From positions 1 through 50,335 of IMG/VR virus record IMGVR_UViG_3300046171_000048: a stretch of 50,335 bases of DNA. One strand, written 5' to 3'. The notes under the pieces are model-generated. The model saw only the letters and a list, made by a program, of their open reading frames with translations. It searched no databases and was not told where the DNA came from. Below, in pieces: positions 5,733 through 14,384 of the stretch (the stretch's first letter is position 1; the number at the start of each line of letters is the position of its first letter). The position numbers and the translations under genes are program-made. Source of the stretch: a virus.

Positions 5733-7354
5733 GCGAACCTAAACCAAAAAAGTCTGGTAGAAGAAGAGTAAAAGATTTAAATACTCCTTTAACTATTAAA
5801 GAAAAGAAAGCACGTAAGTCTGCACAAGATTTATTACGTGAAAGAAAACAAGATTTAAAAAAAGCCCAAGATAATTACTGGTCTACAAAAAGTAAAATAA
5901 AAGATATAGACAATGTGCTTGAAGGTAAACAACAAGTCATTGAACAAAATAAGATTGATGAAGCTACTCCTAATATTCGAGAAGCTATTAAAGATAGAGA
6001 AGTTATCTTTGAAGCAAACGAAGGACCACAAACACAATTTTTAGCAGCTTCAGAAAGAGAAGTATTTTATGGTGGAGCAAGAGGCGGTGGTAAATCATAC
6101 GCAATGTTGGTTGACCCACTACGTTATTGTCACAAACAAAAACACAGAGCATTATTAATTAGACGTACAATGCCTGAGTTGAGAGATTTAATTAATCACT
6201 CACAACAATTATATTCAAAAGCTTATCCCGGTGCTAAATGGAGAGAGCAAGAAAAAGAATGGAAGTTTCCTTCAGGTGCTAGAATAGAATTTGGATATGC
6301 GGAAAACTTAACTGATGCTCTTCGCTACCAAGGACAATCATATACTTGGATAGGCATAGACGAATTACCGCAATACCCTACCGAAGATATCTATAATTTT
6401 CTTCGGTCCTCTTTACGAAGTGTAGACCCAGACATTCCTGTTTACATGAGAGCAACAGGTAATCCGGGAAACGTAGGTTCGATGTGGGTTAAAAATATGT
6501 TTGTTGACCCTGCAATACCTAATACAAAATTTGATATAGATATTAAAACTCCTAATGGTGTTAAACAAATATCTAGAAGATTTATTCCTGCTAAACTAGA
6601 AGATAATCCTTATCTTATGCAGACTGATGATTATTATGCTATGTTAGCTTCACTACCAGAAGTACAAAGAAAACAATTCTTAGAAGGTAACTGGGAAGCA
6701 TTTGAAGATTCATCTTTTCCAGAGTTTAATAAAGATGTACACGTTATTAAACCTTTTGATATTCCTAGAAACTGGATGAGATTTAGAGCATGTGACTGGG
6801 GTTATAGTTCACCGGCTTGTTGTTTATGGATAGCAATAGACTTTGATAATAATTTATTTGTTTACAGAGAATTATATACACAAAAAGTTACAGCAGATTT
6901 ATTTGCTAGAAAAGTTTTAGAAGCAGAACAAGGTGAGTATATTAGATATGGTGTACTTGATAGTTCTACTTGGGCAAGACGAGGTGATATAGGACCAAGT
7001 ATTGCAGAGACTATGATACTAGAAGGTTGTCGTTGGAGGCCATCTGATAGAAGTCCTAGAAGTAGAGTAGCCGGTAAATTAGAAATACATAAAAGATTAA
7101 GACCAGATGAAGAGACAGGATATCCTTCATTATTTATTTTAGATAATTGTATTAATTTAATTAGAACATTACCTATGTTACCAGTAGATAAAAATAATCC
7201 TGAAGATGTAAATACACATGCAGAAGACCATGCTTACGATGCACTAAGATATGGTTGTATGAGTAGACCAATACATCCTATTAAACAAGATTTTATAGAT
7301 AAAGTAAACGAACCTAAAAGAGCAGCACCGGCAGATAGTGTGTTTGGATATTAA
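5726..7354 (+). CDS. Terminase large subunit (TerL)
   Basis: A 542-residue ATPase-nuclease that pumps DNA into the capsid and cuts it. Walker A is GGARGGGKS at about 116-124, Walker B YTWIGIDEL at about 206-214 (Asp and Glu both present), and the coupling motif region ATGNPG follows. The C-terminal RNase H-like nuclease shows RACDWGY, YGVLDSS and a final HAEDHAYDALRYG block with acidic residues. The first 90 residues are a charged, coiled extension longer than in many TerL proteins. TTG is the only start available that keeps the coupling with the previous gene. The frame is intact. Confidence 0.95.
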   Translation: MVSEPKPKKSGRRRVKDLNTPLTIKEKKARKSAQDLLRERKQDLKKAQDNYWSTKSKIKDIDNVLEGKQQVIEQNKIDEATPNIREAIKDREVIFEANEGPQTQFLAASEREVFYGGARGGGKSYAMLVDPLRYCHKQKHRALLIRRTMPELRDLINHSQQLYSKAYPGAKWREQEKEWKFPSGARIEFGYAENLTDALRYQGQSYTWIGIDELPQYPTEDIYNFLRSSLRSVDPDIPVYMRATGNPGNVGSMWVKNMFVDPAIPNTKFDIDIKTPNGVKQISRRFIPAKLEDNPYLMQTDDYYAMLASLPEVQRKQFLEGNWEAFEDSSFPEFNKDVHVIKPFDIPRNWMRFRACDWGYSSPACCLWIAIDFDNNLFVYRELYTQKVTADLFARKVLEAEQGEYIRYGVLDSSTWARRGDIGPSIAETMILEGCRWRPSDRSPRSRVAGKLEIHKRLRPDEETGYPSLFILDNCINLIRTLPMLPVDKNNPEDVNTHAEDHAYDALRYGCMSRPIHPIKQDFIDKVNEPKRAAPADSVFGY

Positions 7355-7674
7355 TGAAAGATATTAAAATAGGATATAGAAACTATAAGATAAAAAATTT
7401 AGATTCTATCGTATCAAAGTGCAATGAAATAAATGGACAGTTTCTTGCATCGGATGGAATGATAGCTTTATCATCAACAGAAGATGACATATCTCATACT
7501 AATACTTTAATACATGAAATACTTCATGCTATAGTATATCAATGGGGAATAGAATTAGATGATAAAGAAGAAGAAAAAATTTGCAATACTCTTGCGAATG
7601 GACTAACAACTGTATATGTAGACAACCCTTGGTTACTACCTTACATACAGAAACAACTAAAAGGAGACAAATAA
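7354..7674 (+). CDS. Small HExxH metallopeptidase-like protein
   Basis: A 106-residue protein with a clear zinc-protease helix, HEILHAIVYQWG, the HExxH at about 54-58, followed by an acidic DDKEEE stretch that may give the third ligand. The size is close to the minimal SprT/ImmA-type fold. It starts on the TerL stop and precedes the portal. A protease that trims scaffold or other head proteins would fit this position, but peptidase activity is not proven. It could also be a regulatory or anti-host protein. Confidence 0.65.
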   Translation: MKDIKIGYRNYKIKNLDSIVSKCNEINGQFLASDGMIALSSTEDDISHTNTLIHEILHAIVYQWGIELDDKEEEKICNTLANGLTTVYVDNPWLLPYIQKQLKGDK

Positions 7675-7675
7675 A

Positions 7676-7891
7676 ATGGCAATAATGAAACAATACAAGC
7701 AAGGAGAACTTCCTGAAAACATGTATGGAAACGAAGCCTCAAAGCAGGGCGATTCCAAAACTAATGTTGTAAAGGGTGCTACAGCTTTACCTGCAGATGA
7801 TTACAGTGAAACAGATGTAACAGCAGGTAGAAAAGCAAAAAATACTGTAGACAAAAAAGTTTTCTCAATGGCGGACGAAAGAGATTACTAA
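7676..7891 (+). CDS. Hypothetical protein before portal, 71 aa
   Basis: A 71-residue hydrophilic protein with a ribosome site (GGAGA) shortly upstream. Polar and charged, no membrane segment or cysteine. It lies between packaging genes and portal, as do similar small genes in related marine phages. Function unknown; possibly a head or tail minor component. Confidence 0.65.
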   Translation: MAIMKQYKQGELPENMYGNEASKQGDSKTNVVKGATALPADDYSETDVTAGRKAKNTVDKKVFSMADERDY

Positions 7892-7901
7892 GGAAATATA
7901 A

Positions 7902-10034
7902 ATGCCACATAGTAATATAGGCAGTAGTGGCTTATCTGAAACTGATGAAGTAAAATCATTAGATGATGCTAAAGATGATTCTTATAGTAATCTAGGTTCT
8001 TTAATTGAATCTAGATTAAAAGAAGCAGAACAGGCACGTCTATATGATGAAAAAAGATGGTTAAGGTCTTACAGAAACTATAGAGGAATCTATGGTTCTG
8101 ATATGGCTTTTCGTGATTCAGAGAAGTCTAAAGTATTTGTTAAGGTAACAAAGACTAAAGTATTAGCTTCTTATGGACAGCTTATCGAAGTGTTATTTTC
8201 ACAAGGTAAGTTTCCTATTGGAATACAACCTACTTCAGACCCTTTAGGTGTAGCTAAATACGCACACATAAAACCCGACAACTTAAAACAACAAGATGAA
8301 AGAATGGAAGACATCTATGGTTTTGAAGGTGATGGTAGAGAAATATCTCCGGGTGCTACTGCAGATGAAATACTAAATGGTTTAAAAAGTAAATACGAAA
8401 AAGCAGGATTTGAAGAAGGTGCAGCACCTGATTTAAAATCAATGCCTCAAATAGAACCTGCAAATGAGGCAGCTAAAAACATGGAAACTTTAATCCATGA
8501 CCAGTTAGAAGAGTCACATGCAATATCTGTAATGAGACATGTTTTATTTGAAATGTGTTTATTAGGTACAGGTATTCTTAAAGGACCTTTTAACTATGAA
8601 CAAGCAGAACATAAATGGGAACTAAACGAAGAAGGTGAAAGAGAATATAAACCTATTAATAAATTAGTTCCAAGAGTAGAAGCAGTTAGTTGTTGGGATT
8701 TTTATCCTGACCCAGATGCTGTTACTATTGATGATGCAGACTATGTTATACAAAGACACGTATATAATAGAACACAACTTAGAGATTTAGCTAATAGACC
8801 TTTCTTTAGAGAAAGTGCAATTAAAGATTGTTTAGCAGTAGGTTCTAATTATGAAACAAGAAGTTATGAAACAGCATTATATGATAGAGAAAATCAAGAA
8901 GAGTTTAGTAAGAATAGATACGAAGTCCTAGAGTATTGGGGTACAATGGACAAAGACTTTGTAGAAGAAACTGGTATCGATATCCCCACAGATTTAAAAA
9001 CAGAATTAGACGAAGTGCAAATTAATGCATGGATATGTAATGGACATATACTAAGATTAGTATTAAATCCTTTTACTCCTGCAAGAATACCTTTTATGAT
9101 TGCACCTTATGAAATTAATCCATATCAATTCTTTGGAGTAGGTATTCCAGAAAATATGGATGACGCACAAACAATTATGAATGGTCATGCAAGAATGGCT
9201 ATTGATAATTTAGCACTAGCAGGAAATTTAGTATTTGACGTAGATGAAACTATGTTAGTACCCGGTCAGGACATGTCAGTTTATCCGGGAAAAATTTTTA
9301 GAAGACAAAGTGGACAAACAGGACAAGCTATACATGGTTTAAGATTCCCAAACACTGCACCAGAAAATATGCAAATGTTTGATAGGTTTAGACAACTAGC
9401 AGATGAATCCACAGGTATACCATCTTATTCACATGGACAAACAGGTATACAGTCTACAACAAGAACAGCATCAGGTATGTCTATGTTAATGGGTGCTGCA
9501 GCTTTAAATATTAAAACAGTAATTAAAAACATAGATGATTATTTATTAAAGCCATTAGGTGAATCTTTCTATCAATGGAATATGCAATTTAATAAAGATA
9601 TTCCAGAAATACAAGGTGACTTAGGAGTTAAAGCAAGAGGTACATCTTCTTTAATGATGAAAGAAGTAAGGTCACAAAGATTAATGACATTTATGCAAGT
9701 AGCATCAAATCAGTTCTTAGCACCTTTTGTAAAATGGCATAGTATTATTAAAGAGATTGCAAAGTCGTTAGATGTAGACCCTGACCAAGTTGTTAATGAC
9801 CCAGAACAAGCAGCAATATTTATGAAACTTATGGGAGAAGCAAATGGAAATCAACAAACTCAAGGCCCTAACCCACAACAAGGTGGCATGGGACCTACTA
9901 ACGGAGTACCTGCAGGAGCAAATATTACAGACACACAAGGGTCTGGAGGTGGCAACATCGGAGTCGGAACTCCACAAGTTGCAGGGGAAAGCGGCTTTAC
10001 TGCACCAGATAATGAACCTCAAGGAACAGCTTAA
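7902..10034 (+). CDS. Portal protein
   Basis: A 710-residue protein in the canonical place between terminase and scaffold. It would form the dodecameric ring through which DNA enters and leaves. The long conserved core includes NRTQLRDLANRPFF, the FTPARIPFMIAPYEINPYQF region and DESTGIPSYSHGQTGIQST, the latter typical of portals in podoviruses of this kind. The last 60 residues are low-complexity (Gln/Gly/Pro/Asn), and a different ORF overlaps them. The ORF is unbroken. Confidence 0.92.
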   Translation: MPHSNIGSSGLSETDEVKSLDDAKDDSYSNLGSLIESRLKEAEQARLYDEKRWLRSYRNYRGIYGSDMAFRDSEKSKVFVKVTKTKVLASYGQLIEVLFSQGKFPIGIQPTSDPLGVAKYAHIKPDNLKQQDERMEDIYGFEGDGREISPGATADEILNGLKSKYEKAGFEEGAAPDLKSMPQIEPANEAAKNMETLIHDQLEESHAISVMRHVLFEMCLLGTGILKGPFNYEQAEHKWELNEEGEREYKPINKLVPRVEAVSCWDFYPDPDAVTIDDADYVIQRHVYNRTQLRDLANRPFFRESAIKDCLAVGSNYETRSYETALYDRENQEEFSKNRYEVLEYWGTMDKDFVEETGIDIPTDLKTELDEVQINAWICNGHILRLVLNPFTPARIPFMIAPYEINPYQFFGVGIPENMDDAQTIMNGHARMAIDNLALAGNLVFDVDETMLVPGQDMSVYPGKIFRRQSGQTGQAIHGLRFPNTAPENMQMFDRFRQLADESTGIPSYSHGQTGIQSTTRTASGMSMLMGAAALNIKTVIKNIDDYLLKPLGESFYQWNMQFNKDIPEIQGDLGVKARGTSSLMMKEVRSQRLMTFMQVASNQFLAPFVKWHSIIKEIAKSLDVDPDQVVNDPEQAAIFMKLMGEANGNQQTQGPNPQQGGMGPTNGVPAGANITDTQGSGGGNIGVGTPQVAGESGFTAPDNEPQGTA

Positions 10035-10038
10035 ATAA
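9844..10038 (+). CDS. Overlapping gene inside portal 3' end, 64 aa
   Basis: A 64-residue ORF in another frame over the last 190 bases of the portal gene. The product is amphipathic and helical-looking (HNKVAWDLLTEYLQEQI, then LEVATSESELHKLQGKAALL), unlike a random shadow, and resembles the small helical protein that often follows the portal in marine phages. GGGAGAAG lies 5-12 bases before its ATG. Its stop TAA abuts the next gene ATG at 10039 exactly. Meanwhile the portal frame here is low-complexity, as if it has adapted. Probably a real gene pair sharing sequence. Confidence 0.65.
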   Translation: MEINKLKALTHNKVAWDLLTEYLQEQILQTHKGLEVATSESELHKLQGKAALLHQIMNLKEQLK

Positions 10039-11373
10039 ATGTCCGCACTATCTGACCTACAAAAAAAATTAGAAAAAGAATCACAAGGAATTATGTTTCC
10101 TTTTAGTGCTAATGCATCTACAGTTAGTACAACACAAAATGTGTATGATTCTGCAACAGATGGTATTATGACTATGACAGGTCAAAAATATGTAGGGCCA
10201 GATGCAGTAGTGCAATATGGAACAGAAGAACAAGGTTATCCTAGAAATCTAAAACAAATAGAAGCACCAATGCTTCCACAAGTATCTAATTTACCACCAC
10301 AAGGAACAGGTATAATGGAGGCAGGACCGGGTACTTCAACACCCTCTCCTATCGTTGAACAACCTAAAACAGACCCATGCCCTCCGGGATATAGATTAGT
10401 TAATGGTGTATGTCAATTAATAGAACAACAACCTCAACAAGATAGAGGTAAAAATAGACCAACATTCACTGGTCCTAAAATTTCTAAAGAAGGAATTATA
10501 GATGGTTATAAATCTGCATTAAGTAGAGCAGAAGGTGCAATAAATGCAGGTGGACTAAATAGTATGGCTATGAAAAGATTAGAAGAAGAGCATGGAGCAG
10601 CATTTGCATCAAAGGTAGGTTTATTAAATCAAAAATATAGAAACAGAGGAGTTCAAATATCTAAACAAGGTTTAGCAACTGATGACCCTGAAATAAAAAG
10701 ATTACAAACAGTATATGGGCAAGAAAGAGTAGATAAAGATTATACACTATCTGCAGATGGAAAGTATTATAGAATAGTAGCAACATCTCCAAAACCATCT
10801 GAGGTAACAGGAGATATGATTGGAGCAATAGTAGAAGTAGTAGAAGGTTACTTCGAAAAAGGACCAATACTACCAAAAATAGCAAATGACCTTTTAAATT
10901 ATTTTAATAAAGATAAACCTTCAAAAGATTTTGGTAAACTTACAGGTGCAGATACTTTTGGACAATTACAAAGAAATATTGATGTAGCAAATTTAGAGAT
11001 TACAGCAGCTACAGAAGCATTACAACAAATAGCAAATTCTACAAAATATAGAGAAGAAAGAACAGATGACCAAATAGATGGTGATATACGAGCACAACAA
11101 AGAAAAATTGAAAAAGCAAAACAAACTATAGAAGAAAGCAATGACATGATGCAAGGAACAAGTGCAAAAGAAGATAGAAAAATAGCAGCAAGAATAGCTA
11201 GTGATATTAATAGGCCTGAAGAAATAGCTAGAAAAGCAGCACAAAGAAAAACTGAAAAAGAAAATAGAGCAAAACAAGGTGGTTTTAAAACATCTCAACA
11301 AAGAACAAAAGACTTTAAAAAATTATCAAAAGATTTAAGTAGTTTTAGAAAAAACTTTATGAAGAATAAGTAG
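10039..11373 (+). CDS. Putative minor head/structural protein, 444 aa
   Basis: Function not recognised. The N-terminal third is polar and Pro/Gln-rich with a short Cys pair (PCPPGYRLVNGVCQL at about 113-127) that may form a disulphide or small loop. The rest is charged and strongly helical (many Lys, Glu, Gln), suitable for a coiled coil. It lies between portal and scaffold, so a head-inside or accessory scaffold role is plausible. Confidence 0.65.
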   Translation: MSALSDLQKKLEKESQGIMFPFSANASTVSTTQNVYDSATDGIMTMTGQKYVGPDAVVQYGTEEQGYPRNLKQIEAPMLPQVSNLPPQGTGIMEAGPGTSTPSPIVEQPKTDPCPPGYRLVNGVCQLIEQQPQQDRGKNRPTFTGPKISKEGIIDGYKSALSRAEGAINAGGLNSMAMKRLEEEHGAAFASKVGLLNQKYRNRGVQISKQGLATDDPEIKRLQTVYGQERVDKDYTLSADGKYYRIVATSPKPSEVTGDMIGAIVEVVEGYFEKGPILPKIANDLLNYFNKDKPSKDFGKLTGADTFGQLQRNIDVANLEITAATEALQQIANSTKYREERTDDQIDGDIRAQQRKIEKAKQTIEESNDMMQGTSAKEDRKIAARIASDINRPEEIARKAAQRKTEKENRAKQGGFKTSQQRTKDFKKLSKDLSSFRKNFMKNK

Positions 11374-11383
11374 GAGATAAAAT

Positions 11384-11695
11384 ATGGAAGAAGAAATGAG
11401 ACAAGGTATGATGGGAGCAGATGTTGACACATCTCCTGCTGCTGCTCAACCTATGGAACTAACTGTATCAGCCAGAGAAGTTTCAAATAATTTACAAAAT
11501 CTTGAAGAGCAAGAAATAGAATTAATTACACAACTAAACGTACCACAGTTTAGAGATTTTATGTCTAAAGTATTTGGACAAGAGTTTGGTATGGTAATGC
11601 AAGAAGCTATACCTGAACCACAAGTTTCACCGCAAGGAGAAAGCCCTGCACCTACACAAGGTCAGGGAATGATGACGCAGCCACCCTCTCAATAG
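11384..11695 (+). CDS. Hypothetical protein before scaffold, 103 aa
   Basis: A 103-residue acidic protein: Met/Gly-rich start, a helical middle (VSNNLQNLEEQEIELITQLN) and a Pro/Gln-rich end. It follows the previous gene by 10 bases with GGAG upstream. Head-assembly accessory by position only. The gap to 11750 contains a GC-rich dyad (about 11698-11715) without a T-run. Confidence 0.6.
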   Translation: MEEEMRQGMMGADVDTSPAAAQPMELTVSAREVSNNLQNLEEQEIELITQLNVPQFRDFMSKVFGQEFGMVMQEAIPEPQVSPQGESPAPTQGQGMMTQPPSQ

Positions 11696-11749
11696 AGGCC
11701 CTGCATATAGGGGGCGACCTGAATCCAACAGCACCCCGAAGGAGAATAA

Positions 11750-12595
11750 ATGGAACAAGACAATAAAGAAACTCCTGTTGTAGAAGAAAATTCCGAAGCA
11801 ACAGAAGATGTCGCAACTCCGACTCCATATAAGCATCCGAGTAGGAACTTAATGGACAAGGAAGTCGAAACAACAGCTACCGAGGAATCTAAGGAAGAAA
11901 CTGACGAGAAGAAACCTAAAGAAGACCGCCCTGTAGGAGTAGAAGATGCCGCTTTTAAGAAGCGATATGACGATTTAAAACGGCATTATGATGAGACAAT
12001 ATCTAAGCACAAAGATGAAGTTCTCAAACTAAAGAAAGAAAAGGAAGCAGTTGCTTCTCAACCTATTTTTAAATCTAAAGAAGATTTAGAAGAGTGGAGA
12101 AAAGACTATCCTGATATGTATGATTCTGTTATGCAATTGACTACAGAAGCTACACTTAAATCTAAACAAGAAATGGAAGAACAATTGTTGGAAATAAAAA
12201 AACAACAATCTTCTTTGTCTAGAGATAGGGCAGAAGTAGAACTTGCTAAGAAGCATCCAGACTTTAAAGAGATTCGTGAAAGCGGAGATTTTCATGACTG
12301 GGCTTCTGTACAGGATAGTACAGTACAATCTTGGCTTTATGATAATAGTGACAATCCAAAATCTGCAGCACGTGCAATTGACTTGTACAAGTATGACAGA
12401 GGACTTTCTACTAAGAAGGTAAACTATGATGCAAAGAAAGAAGCAGCGAAAGCAGTTTCTAAAACTAAAGTATCTGAAACACCAACTGATAAGAAACAAT
12501 GGACTTGGGCAGCTATTAAATCTATGAAACCAGACGAGTACTCTAAGTTTGAAGCGGATATTGATAAGGCTCATAGAGAAGGTCGCATCGTATAA
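11750..12595 (+). CDS. Scaffolding protein
   Basis: A 281-residue, highly charged, mostly helical protein directly before the major capsid gene, the usual place of the scaffold that templates procapsid assembly and leaves before DNA entry. It has an acidic disordered N-terminus (about 1-65), a long Lys/Glu coiled coil (about 75-170) and a positively charged C-terminal part (KKVNYDAKKEAAKAVSKTK), as expected for coat binding. GGAG precedes the ATG. Confidence 0.8.
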   Translation: MEQDNKETPVVEENSEATEDVATPTPYKHPSRNLMDKEVETTATEESKEETDEKKPKEDRPVGVEDAAFKKRYDDLKRHYDETISKHKDEVLKLKKEKEAVASQPIFKSKEDLEEWRKDYPDMYDSVMQLTTEATLKSKQEMEEQLLEIKKQQSSLSRDRAEVELAKKHPDFKEIRESGDFHDWASVQDSTVQSWLYDNSDNPKSAARAIDLYKYDRGLSTKKVNYDAKKEAAKAVSKTKVSETPTDKKQWTWAAIKSMKPDEYSKFEADIDKAHREGRIV

Positions 12596-12649
12596 ACAGT
12601 TAACTCATATCAATTTTAATAATAACTAATAAATAATAGGAGAAAAAAG

Positions 12650-13569
12650 ATGGCTTTTGATAAAGTATCAGGTAATAATAATCTAGCTAACGGAAACTTT
12701 AGCCCGATTATCTATTCCCAAAAAGTCCAGAAGTTCTTTCGTACCGCATCAGTAGTAGAAGCAATTACTAACACTGACTATGCAGGTGAGATTGAAGCTT
12801 ATGGAGACACAGTAAACATCATAAAAGAACCTACTATTACTGTTAGTGCGTACTCAAGAGGAGCGGTTGTTGATGCACAAGATATCACTGATGACCAAAT
12901 CCAATTGACTGTCGACCAAGCAAACGCATTTTCATTTAAAGTTGATGACATTGAGGAAAGACATTCTCATGTTAACTTTGAAAGTGTTGCAACTTCTTCT
13001 GGTGCTTATGCACTTAAGAACGCTTATGACAAAAACGTAATCGCAGCAATGGTAGCAGGAGTTAGTTCATCTAGCCCTGACCACTTACTAGGAGCAGACT
13101 CAGGCTCTGGAGAAGACCAAGATGTAGGTTTTGCTTCAGGCGAAATTGACCCAGTTGACACAATCTCTAAAGTAAATAGATTGTTAAACGCATCTGATGT
13201 ACCAGAAGAGAACCGATGGTTCTTAGGCTGGTCCAGAATTTGTAGAGCAATTAGGTCAAGCATCTAGCAAACTAATGAGTGATACTACAGGTAACGCAGC
13301 ACCATTAAGAAATGGTAAAGTTATTCGGTGGTAAGATTATGAACATGGACGTATATATGACAAACAACTTCGCAGCAAGTTCAACTTCGAACTTCTTCAA
13401 AGTATTAGGTGGTCATATGTCATCTACAGCGACAGCTAACCATATCGCAAAGATTGAAGTTATCAGACACCCTGAAACTTTTTCTGATGTAGTTAGAGGT
13501 CTTCATGTATTTGGAAGAAAAGTACTAAGAGACAATGCTCTCGTTCTTTCACATATCAAAATAGACTAA
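12650..13569 (+). CDS. Major capsid protein, two frameshifts
   Basis: One gene read in three frames. It starts MAFDKVSGNNNLANGNFSPI after an AGGAG site. The text breaks near 13223 (after RWFL; the other frame continues AGPEFVEQLGQASSKLMSD) and again near 13318 (after RNGKV; the third frame continues FGGKIMNMDVYMTNNFAASS). Joined, it gives a coat protein of about 305 residues, HK97/P22-type by position and by the long N-terminal helix and NAFSFKVDDIEER-like core. Each break can be repaired by one or two bases, so sequencing error is the likely cause in such an essential gene. Confidence 0.85.
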
Positions 13570-13586
13570 TAGGAGGTAATGATTAA

Positions 13587-14060
13587 ATGGCAACTTTAAC
13601 AGTAACAGGCAACACAGCATCTCCTGCAGCACTACCAACAGGTAAGGCAGTCAGATGTGTGTCACAAGTAGTAGACTTTTCTAAGTTTACAAATGCAAGT
13701 GGTGACGTTATACAAGTAATAGAAGTACCTGCAAACACTTTATGTTTGTATGCAGGTCTAGATGTTTTAACTGCAGATGGTGCAGGTAATTCAGGAACTC
13801 TATCACTTGGTGATGGTGCAGACGTAGATGCTTTTGTATCTGCTTCAACTGCAACCGCAGGTATGGAAGTAACTAGAGCAAGAGCAGGAGACAGTTCAAT
13901 GGGTACAACATCTATTGGATATAGAGTCTATGCTGCTGCTGACACTATTGATTTAGTAATTGCAACAGGTGCTATTGACGCAAAAGTCAGAGTATTCTGT
14001 GTACTTGCTGACTTCGATGGTGAAGGTGATTCCGAAGCACAAAAAGTAACATTTGCATAA
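13587..14060 (+). CDS. Putative head decoration/accessory protein, 157 aa
   Basis: A 157-residue beta-rich, Ala/Thr/Gly/Asp-rich protein following the capsid gene by 17 bases after an AGGAGG site. It has no signal peptide. Size, composition and position match small capsid-decorating or head-completion proteins of marine phages. It is the last gene before a strong terminator, so the capsid unit ends here. Confidence 0.65.
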   Translation: MATLTVTGNTASPAALPTGKAVRCVSQVVDFSKFTNASGDVIQVIEVPANTLCLYAGLDVLTADGAGNSGTLSLGDGADVDAFVSASTATAGMEVTRARAGDSSMGTTSIGYRVYAAADTIDLVIATGAIDAKVRVFCVLADFDGEGDSEAQKVTFA

Positions 14061-14078
14061 TATTATGCAGATACATAG

Positions 14079-14102
14079 GGAGGGGTTTATGCCCCTCCTT
14101 TT
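14079..14102 (+). terminator. Intrinsic terminator after capsid genes
   Basis: A 7-bp perfect GC-rich stem (GGAGGGG at 14079-14085, CCCCTCC at 14092-14098) with loop TTTATG, followed by TTTT. It probably limits read-through so that capsid messages outnumber tail messages. Confidence 0.9.
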
Positions 14103-14111
14103 AAAACAAAT

Positions 14112-14384
14112 ATGAAATTATTTATTGCAGTTATAATTATTTTTAATGGTCAAATAGACCCTAATGTGTTTACTTATCAGTATGCAGCATTTAATAAAAT
14201 GGATGTTTGTACTGCTTTTTTAGAAAAAAATAATGATATAGTAGAACAGTCAATAGAAGACCAATTTCCTTCTACAACTATAGATAGCAAAATGATAGTT
14301 TGTATGACTGAACAAGAAATTAGAAAACTTTCAAATCAAACCCAAGGAATTAAATGGCAAACACAAGAACATATTTACAATTAA
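14112..14384 (+). CDS. Small protein with N-terminal hydrophobic segment, 90 aa
   Basis: A 90-residue ORF beginning with a hydrophobic stretch (MKLFIAVIIIF) that could be an uncleaved anchor or signal peptide. Two cysteines (MDVCTAFL and MIVCMTEQ) may pair after export. It begins 10 bases after the terminator and overlaps the next gene by 31 bases. Function unknown. Confidence 0.55.
   Translation: MKLFIAVIIIFNGQIDPNVFTYQYAAFNKMDVCTAFLEKNNDIVEQSIEDQFPSTTIDSKMIVCMTEQEIRKLSNQTQGIKWQTQEHIYN

Noticed and set aside
11698-11715. GC-rich dyad between 11695 and 11750
   Set aside because: Imperfect pairing and no T-run; read-through into the scaffold gene is needed.
12086-12574. Long antisense ORF over the scaffold gene
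   Set aside because: Composition (Phe, Cys, Ser, Arg-rich) is that expected opposite Lys/Glu-rich coding DNA, and the sense gene is clear.
13223-13330. Programmed frameshift producing capsid variants
   Set aside because: Two breaks in different sequence contexts, no slippery heptamer visible, and many other genes are broken in the same way, so sequencing error is simpler.
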